The notes: generated by a model from the letters alone, not told the origin. A stretch of DNA of 64,000 nt from Hybos culiciformis (GCA_964007475.1 OZ023273.1:30367557-30431556); one strand, 5' to 3'; shown: positions 50,620-63,580, counted from the stretch's first letter. Program-made: numbers and translations.

Positions 50620-53600
50620 GTATTTTTTTCAAATTTTAAATAATCAAATTTTTCAAACAAAATTGATTAAAAATATTTTTTAATAAATTTTTAAGATTTT
50701 TGAATTAAAAAAATTTATTCTTAATTTAATCATCGCCAATAAATTATTTTCTAAAAGAATTTTGCAATTAAAAAATGTAAAAACCGAATAAAAAAAAAAG
50801 ATTGCACTCCAAAAAAAAAAACTACATACATTGTTCTCTTAATAAATTAATGTGCATAAAAGAGCGGGTAAACTGCATGATGTACACAAAAATCACATGG
50901 AAAAGTGTAAAAAACAGATAAAAATTTTTTTTAATTTTTTTATCCTAAATATGTAGATACCAAAATATATGCATAAAATACTAAGATATATTATTTATTA
51001 TTTATTTTCCAGCTTATAAGATATATGAATATATATTTACAAAAAAGCAAAAGAAAAAAATACAAAATTTATGAAAAATAAAAATGGGTGAAAAAAAGCT
51101 TTCGTTATCATTGTATTTGTATTAAAAAAAAATTAAAATATTTTTTGCAATAATATATGTATGCCACAGAACATTTATTATACATATAGAGTGTGTGTTT
51201 GGTTAATGCATACCACTAAGATGCAATTTTAATGCAATTTTGAGAAAATATTCTGATTGTGTGAAAATTCTCTTTCAGTTTTTTAAAGCATATATATATG
51301 TATGTTCTGAGCAAAAAAAAATAAAAATCAATTTATCAACATAATGAGAATTAAAAAGTTTTTTTTTTTCTATATTGGAAAATTATTTTTTTAGAGGACA
51401 AGTCATTATTAGTTAAAAAAAAAAAGCAAACAAAAAAAATTAATTTTTAAAATAAATAAAATGCTAATAATAAATTTTTTATTTATTTTCTACTCAAAAT
51501 GGATAAGTTTGTCAAAAAGTACATATACATATATTTAAAATGGTCGTTCACAAAAATCTATGAATAGTAAGCGCTTATTTATCATAAAATAAAAATTTAT
51601 TACAATTTTTTATTTTGAAATTATTTTTAGCACAAAATAGTATGATGACGCTAAATATTATATGTCCTAAAAATAGTAGGTACATATAATTATAGAGATG
51701 ATATTATTTATTATCGGATTTTTAAAATTTCTTTCAATATCTTTTTGTAAAAAGCTTGAGCTTAATAATAAAAGACGCAAAAATAAAATTTGAAAATTCA
51801 CAATTTATTACAAATATTAAGCACATTATGAATTCTATAAAATTTTATAAGTTATTTATTTACTACATAATTATTTTGATTCTTGTTTCGCCGGCTGCTG
51901 ACTATGTTATGCGTATATAGTTTATTATCTTTTTCTCTTCAATTTCGTATAAAAAAAAAATATTCTCATCTAAAAAAGAAATAAAAAACAATAAAATGCA
52001 TTTTTAAATGCAGAACACAAATTAAATACACTTGCAAATAAAATGCACTTATATTTTTGCATGCAATTGCATTTGTATGAATTTAAAAAAATAACTTTTT
52101 TTTTTTTTATAATGTTTTTATTTAAGCTTTTTTATTTGCATTAATGAAGTATGGTTCTTTAAATAAAGTTTCCTTCTTTTCTTGTATATACATATACATA
52201 TAACTTACATTATATATCGCTGAGAATTATTTGGTGTGCAGAAAATGGTTTTGCTGTAACCAAATATTCTTAATTTTTGAATTTATCATTTGAAGTATTT
52301 TTATTATAGATTTTAGTTTCTTCAATTTTATCCATTTTCTTTGTATCTTATAAAATATATATGTAAGATGTATATGTACTATAATATACTATAATTTGAT
52401 AAAATAATTTGAATAAACAAATTTTAATAATTTGAATAATTAATATTATTTATTAGAAGATTAGATTATAAAAATCACATTGTCTGAAATTAAAAATATT
52501 ATTGTTGAGGATATTATTTACATACTACATTACAGAATGAATTGATTTAACAAAATCTGGTAATTTTAACCCGGATATCTAATTGAAATGATGAAATAAA
52601 TTGAGTTTGTCAAAAATCATTCCAGCCTTGTGTAACTTGATTAAAATAAACCGGTTTGAACGGTCTAATCGTTAGAAAACTCAAAAAAGAACTAAATGGC
52701 GTTTGTAATGGCTGAGAAGAGCTCAAACGGAAGTTCAAAAAAAATTAATTTCCGAAATTATAATAATCAAATGAAAGTTTTTAAATTAAAAGTCCTACAA
52801 TGTCCTCGAAAGATTTAAATGCATCACGAAAACGTATAAATAAATTAAATTCCAACTGAATTCAATTTGGCGTTTGCAATTTATGTATGTTATTAAATTC
52901 ATCCAATATTAATTAAGTTACTTCTTTAATTAAATATTGTATAGTCGACTTGAAAGCAAGTAATATGAGGATTTATTTAATTTTGTTTTATTTGATGACA
53001 TTCGAAATATATTTGCTATACATTTTGTTGATGTCCTTAAAAATTTTCTTCTCACATTTTTATATTTAAATGAAAATAATTTATTCGGAATTCAATTCAT
53101 CACAAATATATTATGTTTTTTGTGATCAAAATCCAGTATATAAAAATACCTATTCAAATTACTAATAATAAAACACAAGATTCTAATTAATTTTAAATTG
53201 TTTGAGAAAATTGCTTAAAGCTTTTAAAATCATCTGGAAAATAATTTTGTCAATGACCGATGACCTTAAAATGTCTCATCTCAAATGCATAGTATCAATT
53301 ACCAGTTCTAAATTTTATAACCATGCGCTTCAAATTTTTCTTTAAGGTGAATTTTTTTTTTTATTTTCTTGTCATTGTCGTTATAAAAAGAACTGAAATG
53401 TCAGAATTAAAATGTTTTGTGAAGAGAAAGAGTTATTTTAAAAAAATATGTATATCTGTCAAAATAAAAATAATGAATTTCATGTTTTTCGGCAACATCC
53501 CTTCTACGTACAGAAATATCCTGAAAACAAAAATTATATATATATAAATTTTTTTTTTTCAGAAATTTAAATCCTTTTCATTCTTTAAATACAAAAAAAA

Positions 53601-54842
53601 AGTCTAATGTCTAAAAAAAAAGAAGGAAAATCGTTGCCAGTTTTTTATTTTTTATTTTTTTTATATATATATATTTTTTTTAAGATACAAAACAAAAAAA
53701 TGTATTTTTAACCCTCCAAAATGCAATTTTTATGCACTTTTTAAATGCATTTTTGTTTGTTTATTATCAAAAAATATATATGTATGTAGATATAAATATA
53801 CAAAATATTCTTTAAAAATTAAACCCCAAAGAGAAGAAAATTTGTGCACACTATGCGAATGCGTGCATAAAATATGAAAAATATAAACATATAAATGCAA
53901 ATAATTTTCTTTTTTAAAATTAAACACAGTTTGTATTTCTAATGAAACGAAATCTGAAGAAAACAAAATTATATATACTGTATGCAACTGCTTTATAGAA
54001 ATTGAGAGTTTGCTTGCATTCGAACTCTCCACACAAACCTTTATGTACTGCTTTTTTCAATTCATAGGATAATAACTTCTTTTTTTTGATTTTTGAGTTT
54101 TGATATTTCAATTCAGTACCCCGAAATAAAATTTTGCCTTATTATTATTATATTTAAAAAAGTACAATTTTCACTAGCTGCATTTTTCACTACGTGCATT
54201 TTTCACTATTACTTCATGTGAACTGTAGATTAAAATTAAATATAAAAAAAAAATATCTGAGTAGAATCTAGATAAAGATACATACTATATAATACCTACC
54301 GTATTATTCAAATCTAAAATATTTTATATTATTTTCTTTTTTATATGTTTTCAGACTCGCATTATATTATGATTTGTGTGTGTGTTTTATTTTTTTAACT
54401 TTTATAGTTAATAAATTTGGTTTTCTTACAACTTTTTTGATATAGAAATTGAAATAAATGAAATATCACATATTATTTCTCTCATCGTACTAATTTTAGT
54501 AATACATATATTGATTTATTAAAGACTGTCTTTAAAGTTCATAAAATTCTTACATGTACGAAATTGGAGCTTGATATATGAATCATGTGGTTTTCTTCCA
54601 AATTTTTGCTTAATTTGAATGAAATATCACAATACTTTATTATTAAATAATTCTTTAAAGATCAAATTCTTGATTAAAATTACCATATAAGATGTGTGTT
54701 TACTTTGAGGAAAACATTTAAGTCAAGTATAAAATATAGTTAATATAATAAATAAGGAGCACCGTTCGGAAGAATTTTGATTTTGCATAATTATTCGAAA
54801 CAAGCGTATTAGTAATGATTAAATGAAATATATAAAAAAAAG

Positions 54843-55042
54843 NNNNNNNNNNNNNNNNNNNNNNNNNNNNNNNNNNNNNNNNNNNNNNNNNNNNNNNNNN
54901 NNNNNNNNNNNNNNNNNNNNNNNNNNNNNNNNNNNNNNNNNNNNNNNNNNNNNNNNNNNNNNNNNNNNNNNNNNNNNNNNNNNNNNNNNNNNNNNNNNNN
55001 NNNNNNNNNNNNNNNNNNNNNNNNNNNNNNNNNNNNNNNNNN
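54843..55042. other. Assembly gap of exactly 200 N
   Basis: Two hundred consecutive N. A round-number gap usually marks a scaffold join of unknown size rather than a measured distance. Frames translated across it are artefacts. Confidence 0.99.
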
Positions 55043-55104
55043 AAAGGAAAATTTATGTACAATTCAATGAAAATATACATATATGTACACTATAATGTTA
55101 CTTT

Positions 55105-55136
<32 letters not shown>

Positions 55137-58100
55137 TTTAACAACAATTAACAATTATATTTTTGTACTTTGACAGTATGGAATAAAAATAACAATAATT
55201 GCAAAATATTGTATTCTTTTTTTTATTTTATGTTTGTTTATTTGTTACATTGTACATATATATATACATTATACACATATAAATATACAACATTGTACAT
55301 ATATTTATTATGATCCAAGTCTGATCTTAAAATTTAGTGTTTTTTTTCTGATTCGTATATTATTGAATTTTTTGTTATTGCATAAAATTAAAAAAAAAAC
55401 AATTTTTTAAGCATCATAATAATTTTTATTAAAAGACCTCACATAAAAAAAAGAAAATGTGAATATTTATATTCAAAATATAAAATATAATGAAAATTTT
55501 TGTTATTTTTATAAAGAAAAAAAAAAAATTGTTGGTCGACGAAACAGTAATTCATTTTTATTATTTTTTTTAAATTTATAAATAAATAGTTTAACATTTT
55601 TGCAATAAGATGTCATAAGAATTTTGTCATCGAATGACTTTTCGTATATAAATCCGAGTTTCAACAGAGAGAAAGTGAGTTTTGTGAGACATTTATATCT
55701 TGCAACATGATGGATAGGACCTTGATGTAATTAAAAAAGTTGTATTAGCATTGAGTATTTGGGATTATTGACAAATTTGTTTCTATTTGAAGTAAATTTA
55801 AGTATATGTGAGCAGATTTCCAACCAGGTTTCCAACACTTTTGCCAAATAATGAACTCTATAATGAATGTTGAAATTCAATCTAACCGGCTGATTATAAG
55901 CCCTGATTTTTATATGTAGTATTTTGATATTATTCACCTTTTAATATAATACTCGAAACTTCAAATATGGTTTTCATTTATTTGTGGCAATTGTCATATT
56001 GAAATAAGTTGAGAATAATTTCCAATTTATGTGCACTTTTTATTGCCTTAAATCACTATAGAACATTTTCTAACCAAAAATTATTTACAATCACAATAGT
56101 TTCAATGACACAAACAAATTGAATGCAAGCAAAATTTAAAAACGTAAAAAAATAAAAATATTGGTTGACCTTCAATCGGAATAAAATATTTTTCCACTTT
56201 ATTCAATTATATTTTCGTTTAATTTATTTATTTATTTTTTTTTTTTACAAAAACTGAAAATAAAAAACAAATTAAAAAATATTTTTATATAACGATTCTT
56301 AAGTCTTTGTATTTATTTTAGATTGCATAAATTTCATTGCAATATTAAAATATATACATATAGAATAAATGCAATCAAAAGTTCTAAGTCGTTATGCTAT
56401 TTTTTTTGTTTTTTTTTTATTTTTTATATTAAAATATTTTTTTTTGTATAAAAAAATTCATTAATTGTTTCACATAAGCTTTGTACTTATTCTTTACACT
56501 ATTTTTCTATATACCTACTTACATATATATATATATATATATGTATAATAAAAACTTTGATTATGACTTTTGATTTACCGGCTAAAAATAAATTTATTTT
56601 TTTGTTTTAATTTCATTATCACGAATTTTTCATAATTAAGTAAGTACAAAAAAAATTAAAAAATTATTATGCATAGAAAAATGAATAATTTTTATATTTT
56701 ATCAGAAACTAAAAAAAATGCATAAATAATTTTTTTTTTATTCGATAAGAAACTAGTCATAAATCTTAAAAATAAAGAAAAACATAACAAGGAGAATTCA
56801 ACATTGTATAAACTTTAGTCCTTCATAATAGTTTGACTTAAAGTAATATTCTGTCATAATTGCAAAATTGACAAAAATCATTTCAGAGATTATTATTGTT
56901 TTTTTTTGTGAATATTTTCCGATCTGTCGATTATGTCAACCTTAATTTCATAACCAACATAACGACGTCAGTTTTATGGCTAAACATTATAGTGTCGTTA
57001 ATGTAATTTCGATTATGTAATTTTATAGAAGAAATTTATAGAAGAAATTAAGAAAAATTAAATTAATTAAATAAATTACATATAACTTTTTCGACATTAT
57101 ACCTGCGTGAAATTTTCAATTTGGTATATGGAAGCTTGAGGTAGGGGAATCTAAAAAGTTATTTTTATATAAAATCCAAGTACATTCTAATTATATAAAT
57201 ATAATTATTAAAAACTAAAACTATTATTTTTAGTTAAATATTAAAAATATATTTCAGATGATCAGGTTTTACTCAGTCTAATCGTACAACTCAATTTTAC
57301 AATACAAAATAAAATAACTTATCAAAATAAGAAATTTCTGTACAACATTATGTTGAGAAACAAATCTGTCAAATTGTTACTTACTTACTCATAATCAATT
57401 TACCTGTCAAACTAATATAATATCTGTAATTCAGGTTAAGTGAAAAAAGTCGTTAATGTCTTTTTAAGAAATTTGATTTTTCCAATTTTACGTATTTTTC
57501 TTTACTTACCACAGAGATATATTCAGTTTATAACTAAATTTACATTTTTATCACCATAGGCCATAATTTATAAAAAAAATTTCTACAATTCATAAAACAT
57601 AAACGTAGTTCATTTTTCTTTATTAGGGTAACAACATAAGAAGCATTATATAAGGTATTTATTTTACTTTCATTATCTGTTCAGAGACAACGATTGAAAA
57701 TTTGAGTATCTTGCTATTGAGAATAGTTTTAAAAACTGTTTTCATGATTATAAAGTAATTCTAAATAGATAAAATTTAGATTGAAAAAGATATATTATTT
57801 ATGCATATTTAGATTTATGTGACTCAAACTTGTTGGAAAATATGCATTCAATTCATATACATAAATTCTGATGGCCTAGCAATAACGTTAAAATTTGAAA
57901 ATCATTAATTTTTTACTTGCAAAAATTTTCACTTATTGACTTTTAAATCTATTTGTCAAAGAATAAAAGTTTATCTTGAAATTTGAAATAATATTGATAT
58001 AAATTAGGTAAATAAAGATACTGCATACTATACGGTATCTAGATAATTAAATTAATTATGAAAACATGACAACAGGTGTAAAATTTATTTGATCTCGTTT

Positions 58101-58441
58101 TACCAATGAGGTGGAATTCATATATTTTTTTTTATCACTTCGTGACCTTTTTGGTACTTTAAACTTTTTTTTATTATTTTAAAATATTGTGTCATGAAAA
58201 ATTATATTTAGACGAGCCGCAAAAATTTCAAACAAATGAGTACATACAAGACATGTTTGTATTATGATGACTTTGTGTTATGAATTATTTGATTCAAATT
58301 TTTAACATCTAAGAATAACATTTTATATTGAATATTTCAATTTAAATCTAAAGTATCCAGGATGTTTCTTATTGAAAAAAATTAGTAGCGTTTTTCTAAA
58401 AACCAACTTTGTAAAAACGAAGCAAAATAAAAATGAAAATA
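55043..58441. other. AT-rich non-coding tract
   Basis: Low-complexity A/T. A TATATAAAT string at 55645-55653 is followed by a more complex 60 bp, but no promoter can be asserted. A minus-strand frame at 55731-55937 has fairly balanced composition (includes HYLAKVLETWLEICSHIL) without start or splice support. Other patches lie at 56920-57010 and 57100-57150. Confidence 0.5.
55106..55128. repeat. TA dinucleotide microsatellite
   Basis: About 23 nt of uninterrupted TA, 64 bases right of the assembly gap. Confidence 0.9.
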
Positions 58442-58646
58442 TTTTTATGACAAGAATGCAATCAAAATCGCTTTCTTCAGGCCCATCTGATAAATCTTTT
58501 TGCTCTCATGATTCGGCAGATCTAACAGTCTAAGTATCTCTAACCCAATTTATGAAGTTAGATGGAAATTGAAGTTTCTCCATCTTAGTGTGCCGGCTTC
58601 CATTGACTATATCAAGGTAGAGTAGAAACCTTTTTAATGAGATTTG
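58442..58646 (-). pseudogene. Probable non-LTR retrotransposon reverse-transcriptase fragment
   Basis: On the minus strand a frame from 58646 reads KRFLLYLDIVNG, then KMEKLQFPSNFINWVRDT, to a TAG at 58530-58532. It continues in the same frame past one further TGA as TVRSAES and SDGPEESDFDCILVIK. The segment LxFPSNFINWVRDxYTxxRSA fits the helical region after the first catalytic block of LINE reverse transcriptases, which typically reads GFPxxFIxWIxxxYxxxxS. No YADD box or other domain is present. The island 58460-58740 is far more complex than its surroundings. A plus-strand frame of 52 codons overlaps here and is judged the shadow. The LINE clade cannot be named. Confidence 0.4.
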
Positions 58647-58740
58647 TCGCAATCAATTTCAGGTAGAACGGGTAGACACAGCATTTCGGGCGTGAGGCAA
58701 ATGTATGGTTGTTCAAAGACTAGAACGAGAAAAAGCATTA

Positions 58741-60947
58741 ATTTGTATTGAAAATAGAAAACTAAAAGAATTACATATATATTTGTTTAGTTTTATATCG
58801 CCCTGCTTTTTTTTTTTTAACATTATACTGACATTTTTGTAAGGAAATTTTTAATACTTCATTTTATATAGTGTTATTTTGTCTTTTTATTTCAGTTTAA
58901 AAGTGTTTTTTTTTTATATCATCGCAAAAGAAATATTTGAACTTTTAAATACCAAAGAAAATTTTTAATTTGTCAAAAGTGTTGAGAACACATTATTAAA
59001 AAGTTAAATGCTTCTAGGGTTAGTCAAGAAAACATTATTAACAGGACATATTTATTTTAACAATTTTTTTTATATCATTTTTTCTTGAAATTAAATTTTT
59101 CAGCAAATTCTGTTAATATTACGCATTTTTAAAATAAAAAGTTTTCCATATTTCAAGTAATTCTAAGCTGCAGTTTTTTCGAAAATTTTTCAATTAAAGA
59201 TTTTTTATGTGAAAAATAAATTGAGTTAACGCAAAAAAAAAAACGTATGTGAGTCTCGGGACATAGGTTATTGCGCTGATAAGCTTCATTAAGTTGCTAG
59301 CGGGTGTCGGTTTTATCATCAGCTGACACATAAATTTTTTTCTTTTTCTTTTTTTTTTGACAATAATCGTCACATTTTTGACACTAACTTTTTTTTCACT
59401 CTCAATCACAAATTTTAATAATGCTCCTAAAGAAGTTTCACTTCAAAAACTGGACCATTAAATAGAAACAATTTATTAGTACCTATATTTGAATAGCCAA
59501 AAAGCTATAAAGAAGGATTACATGACAAACTCCATTTAAAACTTACAATTCTAAGAAAAGTTAAAAATATAAAAGTTTGAAGAAAAAAATATTATTGTTA
59601 TTATTTTAATTTGTTACTTGAAACTTTATCGAAAAAGTAACTTTGAATTGGGAATGCAAAAATAGGCATAAATAATACATAAACATAAATAACTAATGTT
59701 GTTTTATTCAAAAGGATAATATGATTTTTATAGTTTTCATATTTTTTTCGAACATTTCTCTCCGATCCAAGCTAAACTATTTATGAGTCCTAAATACAAA
59801 TAATTAAATAATTATTTGTTATACATTTTATTTATTTTTGTACATTAAACCGCAATATGTAATTTGATTATGAAATTATGTTTCAGAGATTATATGTTGA
59901 TATTTTTTAAGAAAATTTTAATTATTGTAGCCTCGAAAATTATCTCAAAAAAATTAATTTTTTATTTTTTTTATTTTCTTATTTTAATAGCTCCTTGAGT
60001 TTCCACGTATTGCTAATAAATAATTATTTTTTCATTTGAGGCAGATACTTAAATTATGGCATTAAAACAAATACAAAACAACCAGTTTTATTTTTTTTCT
60101 TATAATTATTTACTTTCGTTCCAAAATTTTTGTTTACTTTTCCAGTCTTAAAAATATACAAACCTTATAGTAGTAACTATGTAGTAAATCGGTATGTTTT
60201 TAAATTTTGTCAATAATATTATTTTTTTCTAAATTTAGATCAAATTATGACTACATTTAATATCTGAATTTGATTAAAAGCAAACTTCGGTGATCACAAC
60301 AAATATTGTTTTCAAAGCAAAAAAATAAAATATATATTCAACTCATCGCTTTTTATGATAAAATTGATCTAAATTCGTTATGTAAATAAAAATTCAAAAA
60401 GTTTAGATAATATTTACACATATGTTTTTGAGAAGAAAAAATAAAACACTTTATCGTATTTTGCAATTGCAACAATAAAATTTATGTTACATTTTGTAGT
60501 AATTTTGAATTTTAAATAATTCTTTGAAAATTAAATTGTGGATCGCCAGAACTTTAATTTTTCATCCAAAATTTATGATTATGAAGATTATTTGATTTAA
60601 ATGCGCAAATAAATAAAATATTTTGAAAATGTTAATATATGTGCGATTGATATAAAATGCCCCATTCTTATTTCAGGGCCCTTATTTATTTATTTTTTTA
60701 AATAAATTAAATTAAGTCATGTTTTTCTTTAAAAAATAATTTTATAGAGTATTGAAAGAAAAATATATTCATTAAAAAATTAAATGCAATGTTATGTCTT
60801 ATTATAAATCCAAGAATCTAATATTCTATAACTATATAGAATTATTAATTTAACTGTTAATAGACAAAATTGTTTAATAAAAGAAATTCATTAGGTTTGC
60901 TTTGCGTTCATTAAATTTTTCAACTTCACGCTTGAATTAAGACGAAG
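58741..60947. other. AT-rich tract with one complex island
   Basis: Mostly low-complexity A/T. The island 59245-59325 is G/C-richer. On the minus strand it reads QLMIKPTPASNLMKLISAI within a 71-codon frame whose ends are low complexity; the plus strand is also open. It could be a transposon scrap or a small exon. No assignment is made. Confidence 0.45.
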
Positions 60948-61212
60948 ATATCGCCTGCTCAGAAATGAAACAACGTATAATGAAAAGTATAGTTTCGAGT
61001 AATTTGAATTTAAAGATTTGAAAATTAAAAAAAACGTATGAAAAAATATCAAGTAGCGTACAATTTTCATCTAAAAAACACATTTTAATCAACATTAAGA
61101 ATATTGCAAAGTAGTTGTACTTATAAAATCGAGTACGAGGAATCGAATGGTGCTATTGTCAAATAATGACGTATAAATGTCATACGTTGTTTCATTTCTG
61201 AGCAGACGATAT
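60948..61212. mobile_element. Small MITE with near-perfect 31-bp terminal inverted repeats
   Basis: ATATCGCCTGCTCAGAAATG... at 60948-60978 is matched in inverse by 61182-61212 with one C/T difference over 31 bp. The outermost ATAT is palindromic. If TA is taken as the duplicated target, as in Tc1/mariner-type elements, the element is 60951-61209 (259 bp). No coding capacity. The interior is A/T-rich with a GAGTACGAGGAATCG patch near 61130. Confidence 0.75.
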
Positions 61213-61546
61213 ATAAGTTTAATATTCGATAAAGTAATATAAATTGCCCAGATATCATATACTTGTGTTCGAATGTCATTCTAAGGAGAGGTTTGCGTTC
61301 TATTTAATATTTCATTCCATAGAACTAATTATAGTTACTTAAAACTGGTTTCAAAGTGCTTAAAAACCTTAAGTTGTGTTATGATGTTCTAGAATCTTAA
61401 TTTTCATTACTCTATAGATTCTTTTAAAGCAGCTTTAAAACAATTTATGAATTCAAATCTTTCGAGTTTTTATTTTTTCTTCTAATGACCGTACCGAAAC
61501 TAATTGCTTTATTTTGGTCTATATTTTTTCTTAAATTTAATTTTTT

Positions 61547-61726
61547 TCAAATTTTGATTATCTTCTTTATTATTTTATAATATGCACATTCTAGTTTAAC
61601 TGATATAGTTAAAAGTAAAATGATCTGTAAAGACATTCCCTCCTCTACTGCCCAGTGCACCATATAGACCGCAGTAATTTTAGAAATATCATTCTCTGCT
61701 CGCTTGTGAAAATGATTTTCAATGTC
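61547..61726 (-). other. Open frame of 59 codons between two inverted-repeat structures
   Basis: Directly after an in-frame TAG the minus strand reads DIENHFHKRAENDISKITAV, followed by MVHWAVEEGMSLQ. It then runs through a hydrophobic stretch to a TGA at 61547-61549. The first 40 codons have balanced composition and lie in a G/C-richer patch (61620-61730). No family is recognised. Position between a MITE and a hairpin suggests a relic of mobile DNA, but chance is possible. Confidence 0.2.
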
Positions 61727-61732
61727 CTAACC

Positions 61733-61780
61733 TAGGGTTGGTGTAGTCAGTCTGTACCTAAACTGACTACACCATCCCTA
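61733..61780. repeat. 48-nt hairpin with a 19-bp near-perfect stem
   Basis: TAGGGTTGGTGTAGTCAGT (61733-61751) pairs with ACTGACTACACCATCCCTA (61762-61780), with one mismatch and a 10-nt loop (CTGTACCTAA). The outer TAGGG...CCCTA resembles the hAT termini seen at 24486-25473, but no 8-bp duplication flanks it. It is shorter than a typical animal microRNA precursor. Confidence 0.75.
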
Positions 61781-63059
61781 ATTTCTGATTAAGAAAACTT
61801 CTTGCTTCTTTAATTCAAAAATATTACACGTATATAAGTCATTTGAATTCAAAAATGATTAATTTAATATCAATACAATATTTTCTGTGTTGTGCTGAGC
61901 TTATTATAATTTTTATTTATATATTTTTAAAGTTTATTTTCAAGCAAACATTATTATCAGTCTTTAACCTTTTTGGTGAATTTGAACAAAAAATAATGTA
62001 CATGTATATCAATATTAAATGCAAAGATTATCAAGGCTTTTTTAACGTAATTATTTCATTATTTGCAAAAAAAAATACAAATATATATGTATAACAGAAA
62101 AGTCGTAGGAAAATAAAAATAATGAAAAAAAAAAACTGTAACAAAAAAAAAAATTATCTTTCATGTAATTTTATATATTTTAATCAAAAATAAATAAAAA
62201 TTAAATTATGAAAAAACACCTTCACCCCGAATCTCGGGCAAATACACAAAAAAAAAATTGTATAAATTTCAATCATAAACGAACATTGATTCATATTTAT
62301 ATATACATATTATGTATATATTTGGAGAAACAGAAACCTTGGAATATAAATGAAAATTTAATTTTACAATCAACTTTTTTTTTTTTTGTTTACAATACTT
62401 TTGGTTTTTAACAAAATCTACAAGTACCTGTATAAAAAAAAACAATGTTGAATTATCCTCTTAAAAATGTTAATTAAACAGAAAATATTTATATTTTAAA
62501 TTTAGTAAGTGCTGAAATTGTTTTTTCTCAAATTTTATGATAATTCAACATTTTCCATCATTTAATTTGTAAATTATGAAAATAATGTTATACTTCGTTC
62601 TGCACTATGTATAACGAGAATAAGTTTTGGATAATTTTGAAATTAAAATTATTTTTAATAAAGTTAAAGTCTAATTTTCAAAAGTTCCTTATCCAATCTT
62701 CTAGATAAAAATTGGAATAATATGCGAAAGTTTTGTTTTCGATACTTACATACCTATATATTTTTGTTGGAATACTATTGGGAATTGAGAATTAAAGAAT
62801 TAAAAATATGTAGGTATAGAAAAATTAAAACTTTATTATTTTCAAACCGTTTATTCTTTATATCTATATATTAAAAAAAAATATTTTTTTTACATTATTT
62901 TCTTGAGAACTTTATGTTGTTTTATGTTTTATATTTGGGGCATATATAAATATATATATAAATATATAAATATATAAAAAAAATTTATATTACATATTTT
63001 GAAATAATGTCAAATGATTTAAATTTATATTTTTACCATTTTATATATCAAAAATTAAA
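61781..63059. other. AT-rich non-coding tract
   Basis: Low-complexity A/T with poly-A, poly-T and TATA-type repeats. Nothing further seen. Confidence 0.6.
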
Positions 63060-63580
63060 AACCTGTCTTTATTAAATGTCCATTCGTCTGTCCTTGTATC
63101 TCACGCTATAAATTCTTTTAAATCTCGTTTACTTTTATCTAAGCCAAAGGATTAGATTCATCAAGTTCAGATAGTAGAGTCAGAAGTCAGAATCCAAATT
63201 TCAAAATTATATTCATAAAACATGAATATAATTTTAAAATTTTTCTGATTAAAATTAGTATTTGGTCGAAAGAAGTCGATTAGAGTACAAAAAATGAAAA
63301 TGCCCAAAAATTCCAACTAAAGACTGTATTTCCGATTCCCATGAAAATCGGAAAATGATTAGATGTCAATTGAAGGACCTTAAAAAAAGAGTGTAGCCGC
63401 TGACCAATGGTTTTGACGGGCAGCTTAAAGATTTAGTAAGTATTATAAATTAAAATATTGAAAACGGCTCCATTCTTCATGAACAAGGTATCATCAGTGT
63501 TTTTTTAGTTACCGATGATAGCTATTATTATGTAGATAAAACGCGTCGAAATAAATCAACAAACGTTTTTTAATTTTTCA
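63060..63580. mobile_element. Complex dispersed-repeat block, possibly Penelope-like
   Basis: The block has balanced composition. It contains CATTCGTCTGTCCTTGTATC near 63080, a perfect 9-bp hairpin (TTTCCGATT / AATCGGAAA) at 63329-63354, GCTGACCAATGGTTTTGACG at about 63400, and GAAAACGGCTCCATTC at about 63460. It ends in a hammerhead-like motif. No reverse transcriptase or endonuclease frame is present, so it would be a fragment. Family assignment rests on the terminal motif alone. Confidence 0.35.
63511..63548 (+). ncRNA. Degenerate hammerhead-ribozyme-like motif
   Basis: ACCGATGA at 63511-63518 is followed after about 20 nt by AAAACGCGTCG (63538-63548). The hammerhead core is CUGANGA, stem II, then GAAA. 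In Penelope-like elements the core continues as ACGCGUC with cleavage after GUC. Here the U of CUGA is C, the G of GAAA is replaced, and stem II is weak. The order and spacing fit, but catalytic activity is not expected. Confidence 0.3.

Larger units (their letters stand above)
48645..54842. other. AT-rich non-coding tract
   Basis: Low-complexity A/T with AAT/TTA and TA microsatellites (49200-49240, 49390-49409, 49465-49486). A somewhat complex patch at 52560-52880 has a plus-strand frame reading NGLIVRKLKKELNGVCNG before a stop; no family is recognised. Overlapping minus-strand frames of 63 and 100 codons near 53730-54111 cannot both be real and lack support. Confidence 0.5.

Noticed and set aside
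53730..54111. Overlapping minus-strand frames of 100 and 63 codons
   Set aside because: They use different frames of the same DNA, so at most one can be real. Neither has start or splice context or a recognisable motif, and lengths fit chance in A/T-rich DNA.
54718..55095. Open frames of 90 and 120 codons spanning 54.7-55.1 kb
   Set aside because: They are held open only by the 200-N gap.
55645..55720. TATATAAAT followed by a more complex segment and ATGATGGATAGG, considered as a core promoter and start
   Set aside because: TATA-like words are expected by chance every few hundred bases here, and the frame from the ATG closes after seven codons.
58448..58533. Serine-rich plus-strand frame beginning MTRMQSKSLSSGPSDKSF
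   Set aside because: It overlaps the minus-strand reverse-transcriptase-like reading, which explains the island better. It has no usable donor before its stop.
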